DNA of 35,659 nt from Nitrosovibrio sp. Nv4 (lineage in GTDB: Bacteria; Pseudomonadota; Alphaproteobacteria; Acetobacterales; Acetobacteraceae), in assembly GCA_943330455.2 (NCBI GenBank), contig CALQHT020000028.1:1-35659 (forward strand), in the 5' to 3' direction. The notes below the pieces were generated by a model, which had not been told where the DNA came from, did no database searches, and saw only the letters and a program-made list of their open reading frames with translations. A program made the translations under genes and the position numbers. The first letter of the stretch is position 1, and each line of letters starts with the position of its first letter. Shown piece by piece: positions 7,867 through 16,132 of this stretch.

Positions 7867-8799
7867 ATGCGGGTCTTTACCCATTGGCGGGATATCCCCG
7901 CCGACGCGCGCGGCGCCTCGATCGCGATGGGCAATTTCGATGGTGTCCATCTCGGTCACGCCAGCGTCGTCCGCGCCGCCCATGTCGCGCGGCCGGATGC
8001 GCCGCTGGCCGTGCTAACATTCGAACCCCACCCGCGGGAGGAATTTCGGCCGGACGATCCGCCGTTCCGCCTGACCCTGTCGGCCGAACGCGCCGATGCG
8101 CTGGCGGCGCTGGGCGTGGATCTGATTTACGAGCTGCCGTTCGATCACGAATTCAGCCTGATGACGGCGGACGACTTCGTGCAGGGCGTGCTGCACACGG
8201 GCCTCGGTGCCCGCCACATCGTGTCCGGTCAGGATTTCGCTTTCGGGCATCGTCGCGGGGGTGACACGGGGTATCTGGCGGGACGGTGCGAGGCGCTGGG
8301 CATCGGGCTGACCCTGGTGCCGCCGGTGACCGACGCGCGCGGACCGCTGTCGTCCAGCCGGATCAGGCGGGCGTTGCAGGACGGGTATCCGGAACGCGCG
8401 ACGGCGGAGCTCGGGCGACCCTGGGCGATCCGCGGCGTGGTCGCGCATGGCGACAAGCGCGGCCGGACGATCGGGTTCCCGACCGCCAATGTCGCGCTGG
8501 GCCGGCATCTGGAGCCCGCGCGCGGCGTCTATGCGGTGACGATCCGGCTGGCGAACGGACAGACCTATCGCGGCGTGGCCAATATCGGCCGGCGTCCCAC
8601 GGTCAATGCCGGCCCGGAAAGCCGCCTGGAGGTCAATCTGTTCGACTTCTCGGGCGATATCTACGAAACCGAGATTACCGTCGCGCTGCATTTCTACATC
8701 CGGGCGGAGGTGAAATTTTCGGGCCTGGACGCCCTGAAAGCCCAGATCGCCGCCGATGCCGACACGGCCCGGAGGCTGCTTCGGGATATCGCCATCTAA
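7867..8799 (+). CDS. ribF: Bifunctional riboflavin kinase / FAD synthetase
   Basis: A 310-residue RibF, which phosphorylates riboflavin to FMN and then adenylylates FMN to FAD in the cytoplasm. The N-terminal nucleotidyltransferase domain has MGNFDGVHLGH (HxGH class) near residue 21 and the SSRIRRAL motif near 160. The C-terminal kinase domain shows GRTIGFPTANV, typical of the ATP and riboflavin site, followed by GVANIGRRPT. The ATG at 7867 is preferred because the homologous sequence begins there; a GTG or other start four codons upstream is possible. The gene is single-copy housekeeping in most bacteria. Here it lies next to many flavin-dependent monooxygenase genes, though on the opposite strand to them. 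Confidence 0.95.
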   Translation: MRVFTHWRDIPADARGASIAMGNFDGVHLGHASVVRAAHVARPDAPLAVLTFEPHPREEFRPDDPPFRLTLSAERADALAALGVDLIYELPFDHEFSLMTADDFVQGVLHTGLGARHIVSGQDFAFGHRRGGDTGYLAGRCEALGIGLTLVPPVTDARGPLSSSRIRRALQDGYPERATAELGRPWAIRGVVAHGDKRGRTIGFPTANVALGRHLEPARGVYAVTIRLANGQTYRGVANIGRRPTVNAGPESRLEVNLFDFSGDIYETEITVALHFYIRAEVKFSGLDALKAQIAADADTARRLLRDIAI

Positions 8800-8843
8800 T
8801 CGCCCAGCCCATAGGCTCGGCCAAAACAACCCAGGAGGAACCA

Positions 8844-9590
8844 ATGCCGTTTCTGAGCCGCCCCGACGGAGAGATCTATTACGAGGAGTTCGGCCAAGGC
8901 TTCCCGATCCTGCTCTATGCGCCGGGTGGCCTGCGGTCGAACCTGAACATGTGGCACACCCCGGCCGGTGGACCGCCGCGGTCCTGGTGCGACTATACGC
9001 AGGTGCTGGCCGACGGGTACCGCGTGGTGGCGATGGATCAGCGCAACGCCGGACGCTCCAAGACCGCGATCGAGGCCGATCATGGCTGGCACACCTATGC
9101 CGCCGATCACCTGGCCCTGATGGATCACCTGGGGCACCAGCGCTTCCATGTGCTGGGCGGCTGCATCGGCGGCAGTTTCTGCCTGAAAGCGATCGAGGCA
9201 GCGCCGACCCGCGTCGTCTCGGCCGTGTTGCAGAACCCGATCGGCCTGCATCCGGTGGAAACGACCTATTTCCCGGACAGCCATGCCGCCTGGATCAAGG
9301 AAAAGCGCGCCGAACGCCCGGAATTGGACGAGGCCAAGATGCAGGCGTTCGGCCACAACATGTGGGATGCCGACTTCGTGTTCTGCGTCGATCGGGATTT
9401 CGTGCGCAATTGCCCGGTGCCGACGATCCTGCTGCCCGGCACCGACGTGCCGCATCCGGCCGCGACATCCGCGGAACTAGCGGAACTGCTGCCAGGGGTG
9501 GAAGTGGTCACGAACTGGCGCGGCCCGGATCATCTGGACGAGCAGTATCGGCGGGTGCGGAGTTTCCTCGACCGGCATACCCCGCGGTAA
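8844..9590 (+). CDS. Alpha/beta hydrolase with a Cys nucleophile
   Basis: A 248-residue alpha/beta hydrolase fold protein. The early GGLRSN segment (oxyanion region), MDQRNAGRS at 64-72 and the nucleophile elbow GGCIGG at 105-110 are visible. The elbow carries Cys107 where most family members have Ser, as in dienelactone hydrolases. Asp201 in the LPGTD segment and His230 near the C-terminus are plausible remaining triad members. A strong AGGAGGA lies five bases before the ATG. It starts 44 bases after ribF and is followed by a strong terminator at 9668-9719, so it may be the last gene of a ribF transcript. The substrate is unknown; the nearby monooxygenase cluster suggests small-molecule degradation, but this is inference. 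Confidence 0.85.
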   Translation: MPFLSRPDGEIYYEEFGQGFPILLYAPGGLRSNLNMWHTPAGGPPRSWCDYTQVLADGYRVVAMDQRNAGRSKTAIEADHGWHTYAADHLALMDHLGHQRFHVLGGCIGGSFCLKAIEAAPTRVVSAVLQNPIGLHPVETTYFPDSHAAWIKEKRAERPELDEAKMQAFGHNMWDADFVFCVDRDFVRNCPVPTILLPGTDVPHPAATSAELAELLPGVEVVTNWRGPDHLDEQYRRVRSFLDRHTPR

Positions 9591-9614
9591 GAGCCGCTCG
9601 GGCGGGGTCCCGTG

Positions 9615-9641
9615 GGTTGTCTCTGGCAAGGGGAGACAACC
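9615..9641. other. Perfect 9-bp hairpin between convergent genes
   Basis: GGTTGTCTC at 9615-9623 pairs exactly with GAGACAACC at 9633-9641 around a 9-base loop. There is no T run after it on either strand, so it is not a standard terminator by itself. It may support the terminator just downstream or protect a transcript end. Confidence 0.5.
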
Positions 9642-9667
9642 GGCTCGTCCGTTCGGGAAGGATCGTT

Positions 9668-9719
9668 GCCGGACGACATCCCTGCTATGGGGGACGCGGG
9701 TCGTCCGGCGGATTTTTTT
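9668..9719 (+). terminator. Rho-independent terminator after the Cys-type hydrolase
   Basis: GCCGGACGAC (9668-9677) pairs exactly with GTCGTCCGGC (9700-9709), a 10-bp GC-rich stem with a 22-base loop, followed by seven T at 9713-9719. It ends transcription arriving from ribF and the hydrolase and separates it from the convergent Crp/Fnr gene. Confidence 0.85.
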
Positions 9720-9753
9720 CAGTCGGAAGACCGAGCCGCCGTAACGGGCTCGA

Positions 9754-10446
9754 TCAGCGCATGCCAGCCTCGGTCACCATGCGCTGCAGACGGGTGGTAT
9801 CCAACAGCTCGATCGCGCCGCGACGGCGCACGATCAGGCCGGACCGTTCCATCGCATTCAGCTCACGTGTCACCGCCTCCCGATGACTGCCGACCCGACT
9901 CGCCAGTTCGGCGTGGGTCGGCGGTGGCGACAGGATCGCGCTGCCGGGCGTGGCGGGCTTGGAACGGGCAAGACGCAACATCTCCGCCCACATGCGGTGA
10001 CGCGCACTCAGGCCGGCGGTTTCGTTGGCACGATTCGCCAGCATCCTGATCTGACCAACCAGCGTGGCAATGATCTGATCGGACACGTCCGGGTGGTCAT
10101 GAATGGCGTGGCGCAATGTCGCGGCGGGCATGGACGCCAATGTCGAGTCGGTTACGGCCAGAACCCCAGCCGAACGCGGCCGGCCATCGAGCGCGGCAAG
10201 CTCGCCAAAATACTCGCCATCGTGCAGATCCCGCAGGATCGTATCCCGCCCCGCCGTGCCCGTCACCACACGCAAATGCCCGCGGAGCACGACGAACATG
10301 TCGGTGCCGTCCCCGTCATTGTCGATGACCCATTGGCCGGCACCGTATTCCCGCCACGCACACGTCGCCTCAAGTCGCTCCAGATCCGTTTTGGCGAGCG
10401 TGCGAAACAGCGGGATACCGCCCAGCGTTCGTTCGACTTTCGCCAT
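9754..10446 (-). CDS. Crp/Fnr-family transcriptional regulator
   Basis: A protein of about 230 residues with an N-terminal cyclic-nucleotide-binding-like beta barrel (about 10-125, with FGELAALDGRPRSAGVLA in the position of the phosphate-binding cassette) and a C-terminal winged helix. The recognition helix region reads ELASRVGSHREAVTREL. There is no Fnr-type cysteine cluster, so it is not an iron-sulfur oxygen sensor. The cassette has FGELA and PRSA, so cAMP or a related ligand is possible but unproven. The ATG at 10446 is chosen because a GGGGGA precedes it; starts at 10458 (ATG) and 10473 (TTG) are also open. It follows the luciferase-like gene by about 100 bases on the same strand and is a candidate regulator of that operon. 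Confidence 0.87.
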   Translation of the reverse strand: MAKVERTLGGIPLFRTLAKTDLERLEATCAWREYGAGQWVIDNDGDGTDMFVVLRGHLRVVTGTAGRDTILRDLHDGEYFGELAALDGRPRSAGVLAVTDSTLASMPAATLRHAIHDHPDVSDQIIATLVGQIRMLANRANETAGLSARHRMWAEMLRLARSKPATPGSAILSPPPTHAELASRVGSHREAVTRELNAMERSGLIVRRRGAIELLDTTRLQRMVTEAGMR

Positions 10447-10547
10447 ACCGTCCCCCATGCGGCGCAATACCAACCCGCCCGGCAGTGCTTGGCCCTGCTT
10501 TGACCGTACCGCCGGTCTTTACCCGCGGGGTGCGGTTGCGCGGCGCG

Positions 10548-11723
10548 CTAATTCAGTTCGGCCACGCGGGGCAGAACCTCCTGGCTGAACAGCTTCAGAT
10601 TGGCGACTGTGTCCTCGTGGCTGATATGGCCGCCCTGCCCCATCATCAGCAGATGCCCGAAGCCGCCAACCGTGTCGTAGAAATCCTTGATCTGGTCGTA
10701 AACCATGTCGGGCGTGCCGGCGAACATCAGGCCGGCGTCGATGAAATCGTCCACCGTCGCGGTCATCGCGTCGATACGCCTGCCGTCGCGCCCCAGGATG
10801 GTGAAGATCGAGCCGAGTGAGGCGCCTGGCCCGGCCTTGACGCCCTGGGCGCTGATGGGCAGCGGATTATAGCCCGGCGGGCTCCAGAATTGTCGCGCGG
10901 TGCGCGGCGTCGTGCGGCTGTAATCGCCGATCTGATGGGCGCGCCGATAGCCTTCTTCCTTGGTGTCACCGACGCCGATCAGCGCCAGATAGGCGAAGCG
11001 GTCGTTATTGGCGGGCTTGCCCAGGGCGGCGGCACGCTTGCGATAGGCATCGTAAAGCCCGCGCGTGCGGGTGAAGCCGGTGTTAAGGGTGGCGATCACA
11101 TAGCCTTTTTCCGCCACCGTGGCGCAGGTTTCCGGGCTGCTGACGGTGATCCAGACCGGCGGGTGCGGCTGCTGATACGGACGAGGCCAGATATTCACCT
11201 GGCGATACTGGTAATACTTGCCCTCGAAGTTAAACGGGCCGTCGTGACTGGTCATCGCCTGCAGGATCAGGTCGTGCGATTCCCAGAAGCGCTCCATCAG
11301 ATCGACCGGGTTGGAATTCGCCGGATACACCTCAAACGGCGCGCCCTTGACGAAGCCCATTTCCAGCCGCCCGCGAGAGATGACATCGATCATCGCGTAT
11401 TCTTCCGCGATCCGCACCGCGTCCTGGCGATTGGCCAGCGGCATGCCCAGGCACAGCAGGCGGGCCTTCTTGGTCTCCCGCGCCATGATCGACATCGGTA
11501 TGGTAACGACGGAATCGATACAGGTCGCGGTCGCGTGATGCTCGTTCATCATGATGTTCAGGCCGAGCTCGTCGCAGAGCGCCCATTCGTCGAGGTAACG
11601 ATGGTAGAGATCGGCGCCCAGCTTAGGGTCGAAGACGCGGCTGGGAATGACGTTGCGCAGTGAATCGCCCAGTTCTTCCCAGGCCGGGTGGTAGGCGAGC
11701 TCGCTGAAGTGCCAGACTTGCAT
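10548..11723 (-). CDS. Luciferase-like (LLM class) flavin-dependent monooxygenase
   Basis: A 391-residue TIM-barrel flavin monooxygenase of the bacterial luciferase family, which uses reduced FMN from a separate reductase to oxygenate small organic substrates. The N-terminal strand, NEHHATATCIDS near residues 64-75 (the family EHH motif), the LGMPLANRQDAVRIAEEYAM segment and the RGRLEMGFVKG block near residue 128 are typical. The frame is open well upstream, but the ATG at 11723 is preceded by AGGGGA and is where homology begins. It lies 35 bases after an alpha/beta hydrolase gene on the same strand. The substrate cannot be deduced. No dedicated flavin reductase gene is in the window. Confidence 0.88.
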   Translation of the reverse strand: MQVWHFSELAYHPAWEELGDSLRNVIPSRVFDPKLGADLYHRYLDEWALCDELGLNIMMNEHHATATCIDSVVTIPMSIMARETKKARLLCLGMPLANRQDAVRIAEEYAMIDVISRGRLEMGFVKGAPFEVYPANSNPVDLMERFWESHDLILQAMTSHDGPFNFEGKYYQYRQVNIWPRPYQQPHPPVWITVSSPETCATVAEKGYVIATLNTGFTRTRGLYDAYRKRAAALGKPANNDRFAYLALIGVGDTKEEGYRRAHQIGDYSRTTPRTARQFWSPPGYNPLPISAQGVKAGPGASLGSIFTILGRDGRRIDAMTATVDDFIDAGLMFAGTPDMVYDQIKDFYDTVGGFGHLLMMGQGGHISHEDTVANLKLFSQEVLPRVAELN

Positions 11724-11758
11724 GATTCGGTTTCCCCTGGCGTTTCTGTGGCTGCGTG

Positions 11759-12526
11759 TCAGCGTTGCGCGAAGGCGACAATGGCCGCCGCGGTGGCGTC
11801 CGCCTGCTCGATCTGTGGATAATGGCCGGCCTGGGCGATGGCCTGGGTGCTGCCATATGGCAGGGCCTCCGCCAGTTTGGCCGCATGGCCTTGCACCACG
11901 AACCCGTCTTGCGCGCCGGAGATCACCAGGGTTGGCACCCCGATCCGCGGCAACCATTTGCGCAGCGACGGGTTGTGCATGAAGGGCTTCCACAGGAAAT
12001 ACCCGGCGGATTGGCGGTCACGGGCGATTTCCAGAGCGGCTTCGTCGCTGATATCCGAATAATCCGGCAGGTATTTGGCCGGATCGTGGAACAGCAGGTG
12101 CGTCACCTCCTGGGTGGGCAAAGCGTAGATGTCGGCGAAGTCGCGATCCTGTCGTCCGCCGAATTTCACCCCGATAGGGGCCAGCAGCCCGAGGCGGGCG
12201 ATGTGCTGGGTCGATCGCACGCAGGTTTCCAGCGCGATCCAGCCCCCCATGGAGGCGCCAACCAGAGTGATGTCGCGCAGATTCATCACGCTGATCAGGT
12301 CCAGGGTGTGATAGGCGAGGTCGTCGATGGTGCGGTATCCATCCGGCAGGGCCGTCTGCCCGAAGCCGGGATGGCGAGGCGCGATGACGCGAAAATGCCG
12401 GGACAGTTGTTCCAACCACGGCACATGCTGGCCGAAATAGTCTTCCGGATGCAGGAACAGCAAAGTGGGGCCGCTGCCCGCCACGAAAGTCTCGACACTT
12501 CGGCCGTTGATATCGATGCGTTCCAT
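11759..12526 (-). CDS. Alpha/beta hydrolase with Ser-Asp-His triad
   Basis: A 255-residue alpha/beta hydrolase. The oxyanion-region sequence LLFLHPED is near residue 25, the nucleophile elbow GASMGGW places Ser92, the acid is probably the Asp in ISGAQDGF, and the base is the His in QAGHYPQIEQ near the C-terminus. This is the full canonical order, unlike the Cys-type hydrolase at 8844-9590. Such enzymes cleave esters, lactones or C-C bonds in ring-degradation products. The ATG at 12526 is preferred to a GTG two codons upstream. It sits between the CMD-like gene and a luciferase-like monooxygenase gene and could act on the product of a Baeyer-Villiger-like oxygenation, which is inference from context. 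Confidence 0.86.
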   Translation of the reverse strand: MERIDINGRSVETFVAGSGPTLLFLHPEDYFGQHVPWLEQLSRHFRVIAPRHPGFGQTALPDGYRTIDDLAYHTLDLISVMNLRDITLVGASMGGWIALETCVRSTQHIARLGLLAPIGVKFGGRQDRDFADIYALPTQEVTHLLFHDPAKYLPDYSDISDEAALEIARDRQSAGYFLWKPFMHNPSLRKWLPRIGVPTLVISGAQDGFVVQGHAAKLAEALPYGSTQAIAQAGHYPQIEQADATAAAIVAFAQR

Positions 12527-12675
12527 TCCCACCCCACGTTCCCGCTCAGGTCGTCGGTTCTATGTACCCTAGACGGGTGGCGGCTTAGACACAATCTCCG
12601 GCCCGGGCGGGCGGATATCCCGCCGCGCCCCGCCTGACCTATCGGTGGTGACGCATGTCAGCCACCGCGTTGCCG

Positions 12676-13470
12676 TCAGGCCGCCTTTTCCTTGGCCTGT
12701 GCCGCTTCGTGTTTCGCCAGTTCCTCCATCAGGATTGGCACGCTTTCGGTGATCGTATGCACGCCGATGCAGGAGGTCAGCATCAGGACTTCCATGATTT
12801 CCTCGACCGTGGCCCCGTATTTCACGGCGTTGGTCATGTGCGTCCGGGTGCCGGCATTATAAAGATGCGTGGTCGAGGCATCGATCGCCACATACAGCAA
12901 CTCCCTGACCTTCGGTTCCAGTGCGCCCAACTTCCACGGGGCCGAGGAAAGGTCGGTGTAAGCCTTGAAGAAGCCAGGCGAGAAATGCAGGATCGGTTCG
13001 AAGACCGCCGGCCAGAAGCCGCGATTCTTCACGAACTCCTCCTTGATGGCCTGTTGTTCGGCGGACAGCGTGCGCTGGTCCAGCCTGGGGTCCTTGCCGG
13101 CGGCCGCCAATACTTCCGTCATGATCGGCAGGCTGTCGGTCATGGTGTGAATGCCGAGGACGGAGGCGATCATCAGCACCTCCATCAGTTCATCCCGGGT
13201 GGCACCGTGGCGCAGCGCATTGGCGATATGGATGCGGGTGCCGGCGTTGTATAGATGTGTCGTTGCCGCATCGATGGCGATGTAGACGAACTCCTTGACC
13301 TTCGGGGCCAGAGAGCCGTTCTTCCAGGGCTCCGAAGACAGGTTCGTATATGCCTCGAAATAATCGGGCGACAGTTCCAGCACGGCATCCCATAACTCGG
13401 ACCAGTAGCCACGGTGCTCGGTAAACTCGCGCTTCAATTTGGATCGGCGCGGATCGAGAGTCTCGGCCAT
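12676..13470 (-). CDS. Duplicated carboxymuconolactone decarboxylase-like protein
   Basis: A 264-residue protein made of two tandem CMD/AhpD-like domains. The duplication is easy to see: THLYNAGTRIH at residues 71-81 recurs as THLYNAGTRTH at 201-211, exactly 130 residues later, and both are followed by a GAT-x-x-E-x-x-EVLM pattern. The start MAETLD at 13470 has a GGGGAG ribosome site; an upstream in-frame start at 13560 is less likely. AhpD-type proteins use a CxxC pair, but none is present here and the single Cys (234) lies only in the second copy. A disulfide reductase role is therefore unlikely. A decarboxylase, isomerase or binding role in ring degradation is possible. The family name gives no certain reaction. 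Confidence 0.85.
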   Translation of the reverse strand: MAETLDPRRSKLKREFTEHRGYWSELWDAVLELSPDYFEAYTNLSSEPWKNGSLAPKVKEFVYIAIDAATTHLYNAGTRIHIANALRHGATRDELMEVLMIASVLGIHTMTDSLPIMTEVLAAAGKDPRLDQRTLSAEQQAIKEEFVKNRGFWPAVFEPILHFSPGFFKAYTDLSSAPWKLGALEPKVRELLYVAIDASTTHLYNAGTRTHMTNAVKYGATVEEIMEVLMLTSCIGVHTITESVPILMEELAKHEAAQAKEKAA

Positions 13471-13617
13471 GTTCGTCTCCCCTTCTGGCGTGCGGCAACC
13501 CTGTCGCGGTCCGCGGACGACGTCAATCGCGAGGCCCGGATCGGATCGCAGAGGTGCCACTGTCCCCGGACCCGATAATTTTTGGTCATCGCCTTTGTGC
13601 CCAAACGCAGCAGAGGC

Positions 13618-14841
13618 TCAAACCCCCGGCCCGTCCTCTCCACCGACGATCCCGGTGGCACGCAAGCTGGCGATGTCCTGCTCCGAATACCCAGCCTCCC
13701 GCAGGATCGCGTCGGCGTGTACACCAAAATTCGGCGCCTGGGCGACCGGCACTTTCTCGGACCCGGTCAGGGTAAAGGGGCTGTCCACCGTCATCATTCC
13801 GGTATCGGCCAGCGGGCGCAGCATGCCGGCGGCCAGGGCCTGCGGATCCGTGGCGATTTCCGCGACCGTGCCGACGACACCGAAGGTCAGACCCGCCTTG
13901 TCCAGACGGGCGCGCCATTCGGCCAGAGGCTGGGTGGAAAACACGCCATCCAGAATATCCGTCAGAGTAACAGCATTGATCCGCCGATCCTCTCCGGTCA
14001 GAAAGCGCGGGTCGATCACCAGTTCCGGCATGCCGACGGTTCTTGCCAGTACCGGCCATTGGCGCTCACTGGAAAGCGCCAGCATGAACCAGCGATCGTC
14101 CGCGCTGCGGTAAATATTGGTCGTGGCGCTGATCGAATCCGAGCGTGGCGGGCGCGGCGGAAAGATCGTACCACACAGGCGCGCCTGGATCAGGTAGCCA
14201 TTGGCCCACATGCCACTGGCCATCAGCGAGGCTCTCACCTCCCCGCCGCGTCCGGTCTTCTCCCGTCGGTACAATGCCGTTACGATGGCACCGTACAGCG
14301 CCATCGCGGTCGGACGATCGCCCATCCCGGCAACCGAGCGGGCCGGGATCGACCGGTGGTCCGGCCGCACCTCATCCATCAATCCGGATCGGGCCCAGTA
14401 GGCGGTGGCGTCGAAGCCGGTTTTCCCGGCCTCCTCACCCACCTCCCCATAGGCGGTCAGGGAAGCGTAGATCAGGCGCGGATGCTTCTCGACGAAGTCC
14501 TCATACCGGATGCGCAACCGCTCCCGGGCCGGCAGCGGCGTGTTGGTGATGAACACGTCGGTCTGGGCGATCAGCCGTTCCAGAACCGCGCGTCCGGCCT
14601 CGGCCTTCAGGTCCAGCACCAGGCTCCGCTTGTTGCGGTCGTCCATCAGCCAGGGGTGATTGTGGTCCGATGCCGGCATGCCTGGACGTTTGTATTGCGT
14701 CCGCCAGGGATCGCCTTCCCCCGGCGGCTCGATCTTGATGACGTCCGCGCCGAAATCGGCCAGCACGGTCGCCGCCGCGGGTGCGGCGACGTAGCTGGCG
14801 CAGTCGATGACCTTCAATCCGGCGAACAAGGCTTGGGTCAT
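13618..14841 (-). CDS. CaiB/BaiF-type (family III) CoA-transferase
   Basis: A 407-residue protein of the class III CoA-transferases, which move CoA between carboxylic acids without a ping-pong release of free intermediates. The N-terminal block GLKVIDCASYVAAPAAATVL, ADFGADVIKIEPPGEGDPWR and the DLK segment near residue 77 are typical. The expected catalytic Asp is Asp175 in the GMGDRPTAM segment, aligned with the GD-x-x-T motif of formyl-CoA transferase. The length is usual. The gene lies 46 bases after the limonene-monooxygenase-like gene on the same strand and would activate a carboxylic acid intermediate for beta-oxidation-like breakdown. The acid itself is unknown. Confidence 0.92.
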   Translation of the reverse strand: MTQALFAGLKVIDCASYVAAPAAATVLADFGADVIKIEPPGEGDPWRTQYKRPGMPASDHNHPWLMDDRNKRSLVLDLKAEAGRAVLERLIAQTDVFITNTPLPARERLRIRYEDFVEKHPRLIYASLTAYGEVGEEAGKTGFDATAYWARSGLMDEVRPDHRSIPARSVAGMGDRPTAMALYGAIVTALYRREKTGRGGEVRASLMASGMWANGYLIQARLCGTIFPPRPPRSDSISATTNIYRSADDRWFMLALSSERQWPVLARTVGMPELVIDPRFLTGEDRRINAVTLTDILDGVFSTQPLAEWRARLDKAGLTFGVVGTVAEIATDPQALAAGMLRPLADTGMMTVDSPFTLTGSEKVPVAQAPNFGVHADAILREAGYSEQDIASLRATGIVGGEDGPGV

Positions 14842-14887
14842 GACGATTCAACTCGCCTCCGTACCGTTCATGTTGTCCTGGCTCGCA

Positions 14888-16132
14888 TTATCCGCGTTTG
14901 GCGCGGGCACGCGCGGCATCCAGATCCGGCATGCTACCCGACGCGGCGGCCAGCATCGGCGATTTGGTGACCGAGAGCGCCGCGGCGGCGGTCTCGTTTT
15001 CGTTGATCTTGGCCATCACCGCCTGGCGAGCACGGTCGAAATACTCGCGGTTGGAAGCGACGAATTCCCGCGATTTCCGCAAGCCGGCCAGGTAGCCGTT
15101 GATTTCCGGCACCACATAGCGCGCCACCATGTCCCAACTGCGCATGGTGTTTTCCGGGTTGGCCCAATCATGGACGAAACCGACGACGGTGCCGAAACCG
15201 CCGGAGATTTCCAGGACTGATTTGATGCGCTCCACCAGATCGTCGGGCGTGCCGATCGTTGCGGCGGTGCCGGTCGAAAAAGCGGTCTTGTCCACGGCCT
15301 CGTCAGGGGTCTTGAACGGCCGAGCGCCAGGGCGTTGCAGGGTGGCGGTGATGTATTCGTTATGGTGACGGAATAGGCCGTCGCGGGCCTCGGCGCGGGC
15401 CTTTTCCCGGGTCTCCGCAATATGCCAGCTCAGCAGCACACGCCAGTTCTTGCGGTCGACGATCTGCCCGTGTTTCGCGGCGGCGGCCTCGGCAAAGCCC
15501 CATTGGGTGGGCAGCGCGTTCAGCCCTTCATCGGACAGCGAACCGATGGAGATGATGCCAATCCCGTGCTTGCCGGCCAAGGTCATGCCGGATGGGCTGA
15601 TCTGCGAGGCGACGGCAAATGGCATCTCCTCCTGCAATGGCAGCAATTGCAGGGCGGCGTCCTGCATGGTGAACCAGTCCGATTTCGCGGTTACACGTTC
15701 GCCGGAGAACAGGCGTCTGATGACACCGATCGCCTCATCCTGGCGATCGCGCAGCAGCATCGGATCGACGCCCAACGTGTGAGCATCGGATGCCAGCGCG
15801 CCGGGCCCGGACCCGAAGATCGCCCGCCCGCCGGTCATGTAGTCCAGTTGTACCATGCGTTGGGCGACATGGAACGGATGGTGATAGGGCAGCGAGACCA
15901 CCCCGGTCGCCAGCTTGATCCGCTTTGAGCGTTCCCCGGCGGCGGCCAGGAACATCTCCGGCGAGGCGATCATCTCCCACCCGCTGGAGTGATGTTCACC
16001 GCACCAGAATTCGTCGTAGCCCAGTTTGTCCAGGTGTTCGACCAGATCGAGGTCGCGGCGGAACTGCAACATCGGGTGCTCCCCGATGGGATGGTGCGGC
16101 GCCAGGAAGGCGCCAAATCCGAGGCGTTTCAT
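14888..16132 (-). CDS. Limonene 1,2-monooxygenase-like flavin monooxygenase (LLM class)
   Basis: A 414-residue luciferase-like monooxygenase. The N-terminus GFGAFLAPHHPIGEHP, the CGEHHSSGWEMIASPE segment near residues 44-59, the stretch LATGVVSLPYHHPF and GGRAIFGSGPGALASDA are the pattern of the limonene 1,2-monooxygenase subgroup, which epoxidises the cyclic monoterpene limonene using reduced flavin. Many homologues act on other or unknown substrates, so the limonene label is a subgroup name, not a proven activity. AGGAGAG lies ahead of the ATG. It is the first gene of the minus-strand run that continues to the Crp/Fnr gene. A 690-base region with its promoter separates it from the divergent pyruvyl transferase gene. 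Confidence 0.88.
   Translation of the reverse strand: MKRLGFGAFLAPHHPIGEHPMLQFRRDLDLVEHLDKLGYDEFWCGEHHSSGWEMIASPEMFLAAAGERSKRIKLATGVVSLPYHHPFHVAQRMVQLDYMTGGRAIFGSGPGALASDAHTLGVDPMLLRDRQDEAIGVIRRLFSGERVTAKSDWFTMQDAALQLLPLQEEMPFAVASQISPSGMTLAGKHGIGIISIGSLSDEGLNALPTQWGFAEAAAAKHGQIVDRKNWRVLLSWHIAETREKARAEARDGLFRHHNEYITATLQRPGARPFKTPDEAVDKTAFSTGTAATIGTPDDLVERIKSVLEISGGFGTVVGFVHDWANPENTMRSWDMVARYVVPEINGYLAGLRKSREFVASNREYFDRARQAVMAKINENETAAAALSVTKSPMLAAASGSMPDLDAARARAKRG

Noticed and set aside
7610-7867. Small open frame ahead of ribF
   Set aside because: No ribosome site or family resemblance, and its start overlaps the degenerate palindrome.
10548-11993. Longer version of the luciferase-like gene starting at 11993
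   Set aside because: The added part would overlap the alpha/beta hydrolase gene on the same strand and has no family similarity; the ATG at 11723 has a ribosome site.
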